From positions 1,488,001 to 1,552,000 of the forward strand of contig NZ_AP024600.1 in assembly GCF_036322585.1 (NCBI RefSeq): a stretch of 64,000 nt of DNA, written 5' to 3'. The DNA is from Luteolibacter sp. LG18 (GTDB lineage: Bacteria; Verrucomicrobiota; Verrucomicrobiia; Verrucomicrobiales; Akkermansiaceae). Shown piece after piece: positions 35,302 through 46,300 of the stretch. The position numbers and the translations under genes are program-made. The notes under the pieces are model-generated. The model did not search any database and was not told the DNA's origin. It saw nothing but the letters and a program-made list of their open reading frames with translations. The first letter of the stretch is position 1; each line of letters opens with the position of its first letter.

Positions 35302-35397
35302 GCCTCCAAGACGAAATCACCCCACGCCGCCTTTCAAGAAGGAAGGAGTGTAGCTGAAAGCCCGGGCATCCAAGTAAATACCCGCACCGTCGCAGAT

Positions 35398-35441
35398 CTT
35401 CCTCTTTCTGGATTCTGGGTTCTTGATTCTGGACTCTCGGC
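35398..35441 (+). repeat. Dispersed repeat family E, copy 2
   Basis: CTTCCTCTTTCTGGATTCTG followed by GGTTCTTGATTCTGGACTC; shares its reiterated TTCTGG units with 26237. Confidence 0.7.
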
Positions 35442-35452
35442 TCCGCCGCAAA

Positions 35453-36883
35453 TCACTGCATCGCCTTCGCCAACGCGTCCCCCCAGATCTTGTAGCCCTT
35501 CTCCGCCGGATGCACCCCGTCCGGCATGATCTCGGCGGACAACGAGCCATCCGGCTGGAGCAGCTCCGAGTTCACATCGATGAAGCGGATGCCCGGCACC
35601 TCCCGGTAGCTGTCCGCCAGCAGCTTGTTCAGCTCGTTGACCGGCTCGCGCTTCGAGGCATCCGGATCGCGGCCAAACGGGAACACGCCGGTGATGACGA
35701 TCTTCGAGCCCGGCGATTTCGCCCGCACCCGCAGCACGATCTCGCGGATGCCATCTGCGATCTCCGCAGGCGAGTTCACCCGCGCGTTCGGCGTGCCCGC
35801 GAAGTTGTTGCTGCCGATGTTGATCACCACCCACTGCGCGTGGATGCCGTCCAGCTCGCTGTGGTCCAGCCGCCACAACACGTTCTGGGTGCGGTCCCAG
35901 CCGTAGCCGAGATTGATCACCCGCTTTCCGGAAAACGTCTGCTCGAAGGAAAGGGGACCGCGCGGCTTCATCTGGTCGGACTGCGGCGCGCCATCCCAGA
36001 AATGCGTGATCGAATCCCCGATCAGCACGATCTCCGGCTTCAGGTCGTCCGCCAGCTTCAGGATCGCGCGGTGGCGTTCCCACCAATCGTAGCCGTCCTT
36101 CTCCAATTTCGAGACCGGCACCACCGCGGTGTTCGCGGACAGCGGCTCCTTCGGAGCCTCGCCGAGCAGCGGGGCCAGCACCGGCTCCATCTCGCGCGCC
36201 ACCTCCATCGCCCCGGCCGGAGTCGGCCGCTGGGACGCGGGCAGCAGCAGCGGATCGAGCGAGCCATCCAGCTTGAAAAACACGTGGTTCACATCGAGGA
36301 AGAACACCTTCTCCTCATCGGCCAGCTTCGCCACCAGCTCACCGGCCCGCAGGTCCACCGCGGCCCGCGCGCCGGCGGCCTCATCCGCCGCGGCCTCGGT
36401 GCGTGGCAGCGCGCGCAGCAGCAGCACCTTCGCCTCCGGGCACTTCTCCCGCAGCACCTGCACGATCGTGGCAACGCCCGCGGCCACCTCCTCCGGCGTG
36501 CGCCCGGCCTCCGCCGTATCGTCCCCGCCGGTCAACAGCGCGATCGCCTTGGGCGATTGCCCGTCCAGCTCGCCGTGCCGGAGATTCCACAGCAGGTTCG
36601 CCGTCCGGCTGCCCTCGTAGCCGAGGTCCAGCGGATGGCGGGCATCGAGAAAGCGGTCCCACACCTCGCGGTAAGGCGCGGTTTCCAGCGCCGCGATCTC
36701 CGCGCCGCCGATCAGAATCAATGAATGGTTGCCCGCCCGCGCCGCGGCCACCTTGGCCTCGTGCCGCGCCTCGGTGCCCGCTTGTTGGAGGCCGGGGCCC
36801 GGTTCCACCGGAGTCTCCGCGGCCAACGCCAGCGAGGCGCTTGCCAAGGCCGCCAACGCGGTCGCGATGCCATTCGGGAGCAT
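35453..36883 (-). CDS. Secreted tandem SGNH protein with dead first domain
   Basis: A 476-residue paralog of the neighbouring gene, 150 bp upstream of it on the same strand. Signal peptide MLPNGIATALAALASASLALA. The second domain is intact (IGDSITHFW, Ser291; NIGSNNFAG; PDGVHP). In the first domain the nucleophile block reads LIGGAEIAAL instead of IGDSI, the Asn block reads LLTGGDDTA instead of LIGTNN, and the His block is QRPTPAGA instead of LLHPGPAGA: the serine, asparagine and histidine are all lost. The frame runs far upstream, but the signal peptide marks ATG 36883. Confidence 0.85.
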   Translation of the reverse strand: MLPNGIATALAALASASLALAAETPVEPGPGLQQAGTEARHEAKVAAARAGNHSLILIGGAEIAALETAPYREVWDRFLDARHPLDLGYEGSRTANLLWNLRHGELDGQSPKAIALLTGGDDTAEAGRTPEEVAAGVATIVQVLREKCPEAKVLLLRALPRTEAAADEAAGARAAVDLRAGELVAKLADEEKVFFLDVNHVFFKLDGSLDPLLLPASQRPTPAGAMEVAREMEPVLAPLLGEAPKEPLSANTAVVPVSKLEKDGYDWWERHRAILKLADDLKPEIVLIGDSITHFWDGAPQSDQMKPRGPLSFEQTFSGKRVINLGYGWDRTQNVLWRLDHSELDGIHAQWVVINIGSNNFAGTPNARVNSPAEIADGIREIVLRVRAKSPGSKIVITGVFPFGRDPDASKREPVNELNKLLADSYREVPGIRFIDVNSELLQPDGSLSAEIMPDGVHPAEKGYKIWGDALAKAMQ

Positions 36884-37135
36884 GCTTCCATGGATACTCT
36901 TCCCCGCGGAATTGCCAAGTGTGGTCTTTACGAGTGTCAGCATGACGCGTCCGTGTTCCAGAGCACAGCGGCACACCCCGTGCCATTCGTTCCTCGATGT
37001 CCCGACCGTGCGATTTGCAGGACGTTGGAATCGCCGCCGGTGTTTCGAACCGGACGCCCTTTGCCTTGTCCACCAAGGCCCCGCCGCGTTAGGTGGAGGT
37101 GATGACCGGCGCGTTCCTCCCGAAGCCCCTCCGCC

Positions 37136-38251
37136 ATGACTGACCCGCGCGTGCTCCAACCCGCGCCGCGCGCGCGCCTGCTCTCCTTCGATGGCGGCGG
37201 CATTCGCGGCCTGTTCGCGTTGCAAATCGCGAAACGCATCGAGACCCTGCTGCGCGAAAAACACGGTCGCCCGGACCTCGTCCTCGCCGATCATTTCCAC
37301 TACATCGGCGGCACCAGCACCGGCGCCATCATCGCCGCCTTCCTCGCCTGGGGGCTGCCGGTGGACGACATCGTGGGCCTCTACCGCGAGAACGCCGTGG
37401 CGATGTTCCGCAAGGCCGGTTGGGCCCAGCGTTTCACCAGCCACCGCTTCGTGTCCGAAGGCCTCTCGGAGTTCCTCCGCTCCTTCTTCGTCGAGGACGA
37501 TGGCACGCCCGCCACCCTCGGCACCGGGAAACTGAAGACCCTCTTCCTGCTGGTCGCGCGCAATGCCTCCACCGGCTCGGCCTGGCCGCTCTCGAACAAC
37601 CCGCGGGCGAAATACAACGACCCGGTCTCGCCCGGCTGCAACCTCCAGATCCCGCTCTGGCAACTCGTCCGCGCCAGCACCGCCGCGCCCACCTTCTTCC
37701 CTCCCGAGGTGCTGGAGGTGAAGGGCGAGCACGGCGAACCGCTCACCTTCGCCTTCGAGGACGGTGGTGTCACCCCCTTCAACAATCCCGCCCACCTCAT
37801 GCACCTGATGGCCACCCTGCCCGAGTACCGCCTCGGCTGGGCCACCGGCATCGACCGCATGAGCGTGGTCTCCATCGGCACCGGCAAAGTCCGCACCGGC
37901 CGCGGCGACAAGCTCTTCGTCGATGTCCTCGCCCAGGCCAAGAACCTGCCCGCCTCGCTCATCGGCTCCTTCCAGCAATACCAGGACCTGCTCTGCCGCA
38001 TCGCCGGGGAATGCCGCCACGGCGCGCCCATCGATGGCGAGCTGGGCGACCTCATCCGCCCCCACGATGGCGCGAAGTTCCTCTACGCCCGCTACGACCG
38101 CACCTTCGACGAAGAGGACCTCGGGCTCGCCGCCAAGCACACCGAGAAGGGCTTCACCCTCGACAACCTGGAGCTCATGGACTTCCTCGCCGAACGCGGC
38201 GCGCACCATGCCGAAGCCACCGTGAGCCTCGCACATTTCGACGATGTCTGA
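37136..38251 (+). CDS. Patatin-like phospholipase (candidate CapV-like effector)
   Basis: A 371-residue cytoplasmic lipase of the patatin family. SFDGGGIRGLF (DGGGIRG at 19-25, oxyanion hole), GGTSTGAII (nucleophile Ser61) and FEDGGV (catalytic Asp209) are all intact. Proteins with this layout act as membrane-degrading effectors in CBASS and related systems. Its stop overlaps the next gene by 8 nt, so the two are expressed together. No cyclic-nucleotide synthase is seen in the window. Housekeeping lipid turnover is the alternative role. Confidence 0.9.
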   Translation: MTDPRVLQPAPRARLLSFDGGGIRGLFALQIAKRIETLLREKHGRPDLVLADHFHYIGGTSTGAIIAAFLAWGLPVDDIVGLYRENAVAMFRKAGWAQRFTSHRFVSEGLSEFLRSFFVEDDGTPATLGTGKLKTLFLLVARNASTGSAWPLSNNPRAKYNDPVSPGCNLQIPLWQLVRASTAAPTFFPPEVLEVKGEHGEPLTFAFEDGGVTPFNNPAHLMHLMATLPEYRLGWATGIDRMSVVSIGTGKVRTGRGDKLFVDVLAQAKNLPASLIGSFQQYQDLLCRIAGECRHGAPIDGELGDLIRPHDGAKFLYARYDRTFDEEDLGLAAKHTEKGFTLDNLELMDFLAERGAHHAEATVSLAHFDDV

Positions 38252-39659
38252 CACCCCGCCCACCGTCATCCGCCGCCTCTGGTTCACCGCCTTCGCCGGC
38301 CACCGCGCCGTGCCCGATCCCGCCGCCGCCAAGGCCGCGATCGCCCGCGAACTGGAAACGATCCGCGGCACCATCGAGGGCGAACTCATCGGTCTCTCCA
38401 GCGCCGCCGCCGGGGCCGACCTTCTGTTCCTCGAGGCCTGCGCCGAGGCCGGCATCCGCACCGTGGTGCTGCTGCCCTTCCCGCGCGAGCGCTTCCGCGA
38501 GGACTTTGAGGACGAGATCGAATGGGCCCGCGCCTGCCGCCTGATGGATGCCGCCTGGTGGTGCGAGGTTTCACCCGGTGGCGAGGACGCCCCCGCCGCC
38601 TACCACGTCGTCGCCCGCGAAACCCTCGACATCGCCGACCGACTGCTCTTCCTCTGGGACGGCAAGGCCCCGCGCGGTCTCGGAGGTACGGGGGAAACCG
38701 TACTCGAAACCCGCGAGCGCCGCATTCCCTCCCGCATCATCGCCGCGGACACCCTGGAAGCCCGCTGGGACATCGACCCGCCCGCCACCAAGGCCGACCC
38801 CGCCTTCACCGATCTCCCCGCCGCCACCGAGGTCGGGGAACTGTTCCAGAAGCTTGACGAACGCGCCTCCGCCGGGGCCCCGCGCTCGCGCTGGTTCGCC
38901 GCCGGCTCGATGTCGCTCAACCACCTCGCCACCCTGCTCCAGGCCATCCTGGTGGTGGTCGCCATCGCCGCCGAAGTCGGCGCGCTGGTGAAGTTCCTCC
39001 TCGTCCTCATCGCCGCCATCCTGCCGTGGATCGGCGGCCGCCTGCGCTGGAAGGAACGCTGGATCCGCGACCGCGTCGGCGCGGAACTCCTCCGCTCGCT
39101 CCTCGCCAGCCACCAGCCCGGCAGCCCGCTGCGCCCGCCCGCCCTCGAGCTTTTCGGCCGCGAGGAAGCCCTGCTCCGCACCGCCGCCATGCACCTCATC
39201 CGCCACCGCGGCGATTGGGAAACCGCCCGCGACCTCTACCTCCGCGAGCGCGTCGACGGCCAGATCGGCTACCTCAAGTCGAAGGGTGAAAAAGCCGCGT
39301 CCAAGATGCGGATCTTCGGCACCCTCTTCTGGGCCAGCGCCTGGACTTCGATGGTGCTCGGCGGCGTCGCCGTCACCGGTGCCTTCATGGGCGCCAAGGC
39401 CACCTCGCCCGCCGGCATCTGGCTCACCTTCCTCACCACCGTCCTCCCCGGCCTCGCCGCCTGGTGCCTCGCCATGATCTCCGTCTTCGAGTTCAAGCGC
39501 CGCGCCTCGCTTTACCGCCAGCTCGTCGACGAACTCATCCGCCTCCGCCCCAAGGTCGCCGCCGCCAACTGCTCCAGCGCCCTCACCCGCGCGATGCAAC
39601 AGATCGAACGCCTCCTCCTCAACGAGCTCTGGGAATGGCAGGGCTCGCGCGACAAATGA
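38244..39659 (+). CDS. SLOG-domain plus SLATT-like membrane protein
   Basis: A 471-residue protein. The N-terminal part (about 1-160) reads as a SLOG/Rossmann nucleotide-sensing domain: FTAFAGHRAVPDPAAAKAAI, SSAAAGADLLFLEACAEAG, TVVLLPFPRERF and ADRLLFLWDG. From about 225 come two TM segments (LATLLQAILVVVAIAAEVGA; FLLVLIAAILPWIGG), a long helical cytoplasmic stretch, and a second TM pair (about 361-412), ending with RASLYRQLVDELIRLRP, as in SLATT/DUF4231 proteins. In predicted nucleotide-centred conflict systems SLOG senses a signal and SLATT acts as membrane effector. Here it overlaps a patatin gene. Confidence 0.72.
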   Translation: MSDTPPTVIRRLWFTAFAGHRAVPDPAAAKAAIARELETIRGTIEGELIGLSSAAAGADLLFLEACAEAGIRTVVLLPFPRERFREDFEDEIEWARACRLMDAAWWCEVSPGGEDAPAAYHVVARETLDIADRLLFLWDGKAPRGLGGTGETVLETRERRIPSRIIAADTLEARWDIDPPATKADPAFTDLPAATEVGELFQKLDERASAGAPRSRWFAAGSMSLNHLATLLQAILVVVAIAAEVGALVKFLLVLIAAILPWIGGRLRWKERWIRDRVGAELLRSLLASHQPGSPLRPPALELFGREEALLRTAAMHLIRHRGDWETARDLYLRERVDGQIGYLKSKGEKAASKMRIFGTLFWASAWTSMVLGGVAVTGAFMGAKATSPAGIWLTFLTTVLPGLAAWCLAMISVFEFKRRASLYRQLVDELIRLRPKVAAANCSSALTRAMQQIERLLLNELWEWQGSRDK

Positions 39660-39692
39660 CGCCGGGGCGGGGAATGGGGCAGGGGACCCGAG

Positions 39693-39857
39693 TCACAACT
39701 TCCGGGCCCCGCGCATCACGAACGACACGATCCAAAGGATCAGGAAGATCACGAACAGGATCCACGCGATGTGCGCGGATGCTCCCGCGATTCCCGAAAA
39801 GCCCAGAACGCCCGCGATCAGGGCGACCACCAGGAAAACAAGGCTCCAGTGCAACAT
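39693..39857 (-). CDS. DUF1328-family small membrane protein
   Basis: A 54-residue protein: [20 protein letters not shown] followed by [20 protein letters not shown] and a basic end RGARKL. This is the typical YtjA/DUF1328 sequence with two membrane helices; such genes are often stress-induced. It is convergent with the SLOG gene. Confidence 0.9.
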   Translation of the reverse strand: MLHWSLVFLVVALIAGVLGFSGIAGASAHIAWILFVIFLILWIVSFVMRGARKL

Positions 39858-39984
39858 GGCTGTAAGGGTTTGGGTTGAACCGGCCCGGCAACCGGATGCC
39901 ACCGGGACCACCTAACCGGTCGCCCCGGAGCCCGGGAAACGCAAATGTCCTCCCAAAGAAAATCCGCGTTCCAAAATCCAGGGA

Positions 39985-40013
39985 TTGACAGCCGCCGCCC
40001 CAGCCCCTACGCA
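39985..40013 (+). promoter_or_regulatory. Promoter of tRNA-Cys
   Basis: TTGACA (39985-39990), 17-bp spacer, TACGCA (40008-40013); the tRNA begins 17 bp later. Confidence 0.5.
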
Positions 40014-40030
40014 GTTGCCCCCGTGCGAAC

Positions 40031-40105
40031 GGCGGAGTAGCCAACCGGTAAGGCAGTGGTTTGCAAAACCACCATTAGTGGGTTCGATTCCCGCCTCCGC
40101 CTCCA
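40031..40105 (+). tRNA. tRNA-Cys (GCA)
   Basis: Acceptor stem GGCGGAG/CTCCGCC, anticodon arm GTGGT-TTGCAAA-ACCAC with anticodon GCA, T-arm GTGGG-TTCGATT-CCCGC, discriminator T, and an encoded CCA. Cys identity follows from the anticodon and U73. Confidence 0.95.
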
Positions 40106-40240
40106 CTTTTATTCTCAGCCTGTTGCGAGAATCCGGAGGTCATTATCTCCAACCATTTTTCCTGTTCGGGAGATTCGTGCCGAGGAGGCCTGATTGGCGG
40201 ATTTCCGGGCCGGGTATTGTCCGGAGCACTGGAGCTCTGA

Positions 40241-40278
40241 AAAGAAAACAGGCCCCGGAGCGGGCGCTCCGGGGCCTG
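40241..40278 (-). terminator. Terminator of the giant autotransporter gene
   Basis: On the minus strand CAGGCCCCGGAGC-GCCC-GCTCCGGGGCCTG, a perfect 13-bp stem, is followed by TTTTCTTT. Confidence 0.9.
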
Positions 40279-40304
40279 GGTGATCAGGTTGTGGCGGCAG
40301 CCGT

Positions 40305-43300
40305 TTAGAAGCTGGTGCTGACCTTGAGGTTGATGGAGTCGATGTCGTAGTTCTGGTTGATGGCCTTGGTGTAGTCGAGGCCGACGGAGACATCGTTCAC
40401 GAAGAGCAGGTCCGCGCCGAAGCTGAGGCTGCCCACGGAACCGAGGGCGACCGGCAGGTCCATCGGAGCCACACCACGCGGGGCACCGGCGAAGCCGGCG
40501 ATGACGTTGGTGTGATCCGGGGTGAGGAAGTGCTGGTAGGCGACCTCGGCGTGGAGGCGGAGCTGGGCACCGGACTGGAAGGGAATGACCTTCCCGAACT
40601 CGATCGCCGGGCGGACCCAGGCGTGGGCTTCGTTGTAGTCCCCGAGGACGAGGCTGGTGGCCCCGGCTCCGGTTTCGGTGGCGGATTCGGCGCTCAGGCG
40701 GGAGGCTCCGAAGTCGATCATCGGCTTGATGTAGAGGCCGTCGCTGGCGAACTCATGCGAGACGCGGATCATGGCGGTGAGGGCCTCCAGATCGCGATCG
40801 ATGTGGGTGTAGTACGGCGTGGTGACCGCGCCGGAGCGGCGGGACTGGGCCTGGTTCCAGCTATAGGAGAGGACGCCGGCGATTTCGGTGCCGTCGAAGT
40901 CACGCTTGATGATGGCACCGAGGCGCTCGGTGTCGCCATTCGCCTTCCAGCGGCCATCATAGCCACCCGCGGTGTTCTCTTCCAGGGCGGCGGCGGCCCC
41001 GACGATCCAACCGTTCTTCAACTCCTGCTCGAAGCCCGCGGCGAAGCCATTGGAATTGTGGCGGACGGTCTTGTAGTCGTCGTAACCGCTGTGGACGGTG
41101 TCGGAGCTTTCGAAGTCGAACCACAGCAGGCGGCCCTTCTTGCCGTAGCGGTAGGCACCGCCATCGAAGAGGGTTTCGCCGAAGCGCTGGCTGCCGCGGA
41201 GCACCTCGGCCTGCTGCTCGGCGTAGAAGTCCGGGGTGAGCATGGACAGGGACTCCTTGTAGGCCTGGATCGTGGGATCGTAGAGCAGCTTGATGACGGT
41301 ATCCGCGAGCGCGGGCGAGCTGCCGGCGTTCTGGATGCGGTTGATGTAGCTACCAACCTCGGTGAGGTTCCGACCCAGCTTGCCCGAGGGCGAGAAGTCG
41401 ACGGTGTAGTCCAGGATGGCGTCCTTCCCGGTGGGGTAGAGGATCTGGTAGTTGATGACCATGGAGGGAGCCGTGACGAGCTCCAGGCCGTCGTTGGTCA
41501 CGCCGCCATCGCCGTGGTAGAGGACCTTCTGGAAGTGGCCGGACTTGACGAGCTGCGGATTGAGCAGGCTGACATTCACCTTGCCATCGAGGCTGGCGGT
41601 GCCGGTCATGTAGAGTTGGTCGATGGTTTCGCTGCCGAAGTCGAGCTCGGCGTAGGTGATGCCGGTGTCGCTCTGGGTGAAGCTGCCGGTGACGTCGGTG
41701 TGCTGCGCCAGGAGCATGTTGCCCGGGAGCAGGATGCCGTCGTTGACGAGCTGGTTGGCGGCGGCTCCGAGGAGGAACAGCGGACCGGGAACCATGACGC
41801 CATCGGTGTGGTTGACGAACTTGTTCGCGCCCGCGCCGAGGTCGACCTGGCCGAGGAAGTCGCCGTTGTTGTCGATCACCTCGTTGCCATCGGTGCCCTT
41901 GATGCTCCACGCGGCGAGGCCATCGGCGCCGGAGACGGTGCCGTGGTTGACGAACGAGTTCGCGGCACCGCCGGAGAAGCTGATGCCGGTGCCGTTCTCG
42001 CCGAAGTAGAGGAACTTGTCCGCGGCGAGGTCGATGCTGATGTTGCCCTGGCCACCGGCACCTTGCGATTGGGCGAAGATGCCGACACCGCCTTCACCAT
42101 CCGCCACCACGTTTCCGATCATGCGGAGGGTGACGGCTCCGGAGGAACCGGTGCCACCGGTGCTGCCGAAGAAGAAGTCATCCACGAATCCACCGCCGCC
42201 GCCGAGGCTCTGGGCGATGACCCCGACCGCGCGGTCGCCATGGACGACGACATCGCCCTTCTGGGTGAGATCGATGATGCCGCCGTTGCCGGTGTTGGTG
42301 GTGTTCTTGGTGATGGTGATGTTCGCGGGATCGAGGTCGGTGAAGACCGCTCCGCCGCCGCCGCCGATGGACTGGAGGATCAGGCCGTGGGCGAGTTCAC
42401 CCTCGGTGTAGATCATGCCGGTGTTGTCCAGGGTGACGCTGTTGCCATTGCCGGACGCGCCGTTCTTGCCACCCAGGGACAGGGCGAGGGCCTCGAGACC
42501 GGTGAGGTCCAGCTTGCCGCCGCCCGCACCGATGCTCTGGTAGAGGGCACCGTAGGCGCGGTCACCGGCGGTGCCGATATCGCCGGTGGTGAGGAGGTTG
42601 ACGACACCACCGTTGTTGGCGGCTCCGCCATCGGCCCCGAGAGACGCATCGGTGACCACCGGCGGCGGGATAAGCGCCGGTCCGGAGGAAAGGGCACCAA
42701 AGGCTGCCAACGGGGTGGGGGTGAGGTCCGGCACCCGGACGACATTGACGGACAGGTTGCCGCCGCCGCCGCCGATGGACTGGACCTCGACACCGCCGGA
42801 GCCATCGCCGGTGGTGATCACCTGGCCGGTGCGGGTGGACTTGATGTCGCCGCCCGCGCTGTTGGTGGCATCGGTGCTGCCGAGCTCGAGGTTGAGATCG
42901 ACCGTGGCGTTGGTGTTGACGACGACTTCCTGGGTGGAATTGCCACCGCCCGCGCCGATGGACTGGAGCAGGGAGGCGATGGCCTTTTCACCGGAGGTGT
43001 AGAGGTCGCCAACGTGGGTGGCCTCCACGGCACTGGCGGCGCAGTTGGAAGCGAAGTCGGTGCCGAGTTTGACGGTGGACTTGATGAAGCCCATCACCGT
43101 GTCGACGTCGCCGCCGTTGTCGGGCAGCTCCACGCCATCGTCGCCGAGGGCGACGGCGTGCTTGCTGACGTCCAGGAACAGCTCGACGTTGCCGCCGCCG
43201 CCGTTGATCGACTGGCCGAGCTGCGCCGTGCTGTTTTTCCCATACATCACGATGGTGCCGGTGGTGTTGAGGGTGACGGTGCCGGCGATGCCCGCGGTGC

Positions 43301-46300
43301 CGTCGCGCGCGCCGAGGGCGCCCTCGATGACCAAGTCGGCCGCCATCCAGGTGGGGGCGGTGAGTTCGTAGGCGGCATTGCCACCGCCGCCGCGGACGGA
43401 CTGGGCGAAGATACCGTAGGAATTGTCGCCGTGGGAGATGATCGAGCCGGTGTGGTTGACCGTGACGTTGCCGCCATTGCCACCGTCCCCGCCGAAGCCG
43501 CCGAGGCCGATGTTCATGAAGGACTTCGCCATGTCCGTCTTCGGGTTGAAGAGGATGTTCCGCGAGAGGGTGGCCGCGAAGCCGCCATCGCCACCACCGC
43601 CACCGACGCTCTGGGCGTAGATGCCGTAGGCGCTCTTTCCGAAGACCTCGATGGAGCCGCTGTTGTCGACGGTGACGGCACCGCCGTCGTTGCCATCGCC
43701 ACCGGAGCCGCCGAGGGCGATGGAAACCACCTTGCCGGTGTTGTCATCGGGCTTCTTGCCGAGGGCGAGGTCGCCGGTGACGCTGACGCCACCGCTGCCG
43801 CCGCCGCCGCCCACGGACTGGGCGAGGATGCCGTGGGCCTTGAAGCCGTAGGTGGTGATGGAGCCCTCGTTGTCGACTTCGACAACACCGCCGGTGCCGC
43901 CGCTGCCACCCGCTCCGCCGAGGTTGAAGAGCAGGGCGTTGGTGGTGGCGTCCGCGGACGTTCCCTTGGTGGGCCGGAGCACGCTGATCGCGGTGCTGCC
44001 AGTGCCGCCGCCGCCGCCGATGCTCATCGCGGCGATGCCGTGGGAGTAGTTGCCCACGGTGATGATCTTGCCGCTGTCGTCATCGTCGTTGGTCTTGTTG
44101 GTGACGGTGACCTTGCCGCCGGCACCGCCGGTGCCGCCCTTTCCGCCGATGGTGATGCTGAGGTTGTTGCCGCCCGCGGAACCGGTGACATTGCTGCTGA
44201 CCACGGTGTCGGCATTGCCGCCGCCGCCACCGATGGACTGGGCGAAGATGCCGATGGAGCTTTCCTTGCTGGTGCCGATGCCGCCGGTGTTCTTCACCTC
44301 GACCTCGCCACCGATCGCGCCGCTGCCGCCGCTGCCGCCGACGGTGATCATGCCGCCGTTGGTCGGGTCCTTCTGGGTGTTCTTCAGGACGGCGTTGATG
44401 GCCATGCCGGAGTTGCCACCGCCGCCGCCGAGGCTCTGGGCGAGGATGCCGTGGGAGCCGACGCCATCGGTGATGACGATGCCCCCGTTCTCGACGGTCA
44501 CCTTGCTGGCATACATGCCGGTGCCGCCATTGCCGCCAACGCTGACGGAAAGGCCATCGACCTTCGAGCTGACGCCGCCCGCGCTGGACATGCCGCCGGT
44601 GCCACCGCCGCCGCCAACGGACTGGGCGAGGATGCCGACCGAGCCATCGCCGTAGGTGCGGACCTGGGCGTTGCTCTTGACCGTCACCGTGTTGCCGTAG
44701 CCGCCGATGCCACCCTTGCCGCCGACCGCGACGCCGATGGTGGCGCTGCTGAGGCCGAAGGTGTTGGCGGAGCCGCCGTTGCCGCCGCCGCCGCCGATGG
44801 ATTGAGCGAAAATGCCGTGGGCGTTTTTCCCGTGGGTATCGACGAAGCCCTCGGCCTCGACCAAGACCGTGCCGGCGTAGCCGCCCTCGCCGCCTTCAAG
44901 ACCGACCGCGACGCTCACCGCCTCGGCCGGTTTTTCCTCGGTGTCGGCACCGGTGATGGCGACGGAAGTGGAGGAGCTGTTGCCGCCGCCGTTGCCGACC
45001 GACTGGGCCAGCATGCCGAAGGAGCCGTCCCCATGGGTGAGGATACTGCCGTCGGAGGAGAGGGTGACATTGCCCGCGTAGCCGCCCTTGCCACCGATAC
45101 GGCCGATGGTGATCGAGCCGCCGCCGCCGTCCGAGATGGCCATGGCGAGGTCCATGCCGGCGTTGCCGCCGCCACCGCCGATGGACTGGGACAGGATGCC
45201 GTAGGATTCTTTGCCGAAGGTCTCGATGTCGCCGACCTGGACCACATCGACGTTGTCACCATGGCCGCCATCGCCGGGAGCACCGCCGACCGCGAGGGCG
45301 AAGCCCAGGGTCTTGTTCTCCTTGTTGGGATCCTTGAACCCGCCGTAGGTCACGGAGAGGTTGAAATTGGCATTGCCACCGCCGCCGCCGATCGACTGGG
45401 CGATGATGCCGTGGCTGTTGGCCTGCTTGGTGAGGATGTCGCTGTAGTTGGTGACCTTGGCGGTGCTGCCGTTGCCCGCTTCGCCACCGGCGCCGCCGAT
45501 CGCGAAGTTGGCGACGAAGCCGCCGTCGTCGGGGTTCTTGCCCGCCATGGTGACACCCGCGTTGAAGTTCATGCCGGCGTCGCCGCCGCCGCCACCGATG
45601 CTGGAGGCTTCGATGCCGTAGGCGTTCTTGCCATCGGTGGTGATGGTGCCGGTGGAAGCGGTCTCGCTGCCGCGGGTGACCTCGACCGCGCCCGCGTGGC
45701 CGCCGCCGGAACCCGAGCCGCCGACGCCCACGGAAATGGGCGAGCTGCTGCGGCTGAAGACGCCGGTGACGTTCATGCCGCCGGTGCCGCCGCCGCCGCC
45801 GATGGACTGAGCGGCCACACCGCGGGCGTTGTCGCCCTTGGTGGTGACGATGCCGTTCTGGGTGACCTTGACGTCGCCCGCGTCCGCGCCCTTGCCGCCG
45901 TTGCCGCCGACCCCGGCGACCACGGTGATGTCCTTTTTGCCACCGGAGTTGTCGGAGTCGGACCAGTTGAACGCGCCGGTCACGTTGAGGGCGCCGTTGC
46001 CACCGCCACCGGCGATGCTCTGCGCCATGAGGCCGTGGATCCAGTTTCCGGAGGTCGCGATGTTGCCGGTGTGGTCGACGGTCACGTCACCGCTGATGGC
46101 ACCCGCGCCACCGGAACCGCCGACGCCGACGGTGATGGCGGGAACGCTGCTTTCCTTCGCGATGGCGATGCTGCCGCTGACGTTGAGGCCGCCATTGCCG
46201 CCGCCACCGCCGAGGCTCTGGGCCATGATGCCGGCGGAGGCCAGGTTCTGGGAATCCTTCGCGGACGCGTAGATGTCGGCCGTCGCGGTGACGGTGACGT

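Noticed and set aside
36884..38461. N-terminal extension of the SGNH gene to a 1002-residue protein
   Set aside because: The extra residues are antisense to the patatin gene, and a signal peptide begins at 36883.
37136..39659. Full CBASS operon
   Set aside because: No CD-NTase, Cap2/Cap3 or HORMA/TRIP13 gene is seen beside the patatin, so it is described as a separate candidate system.
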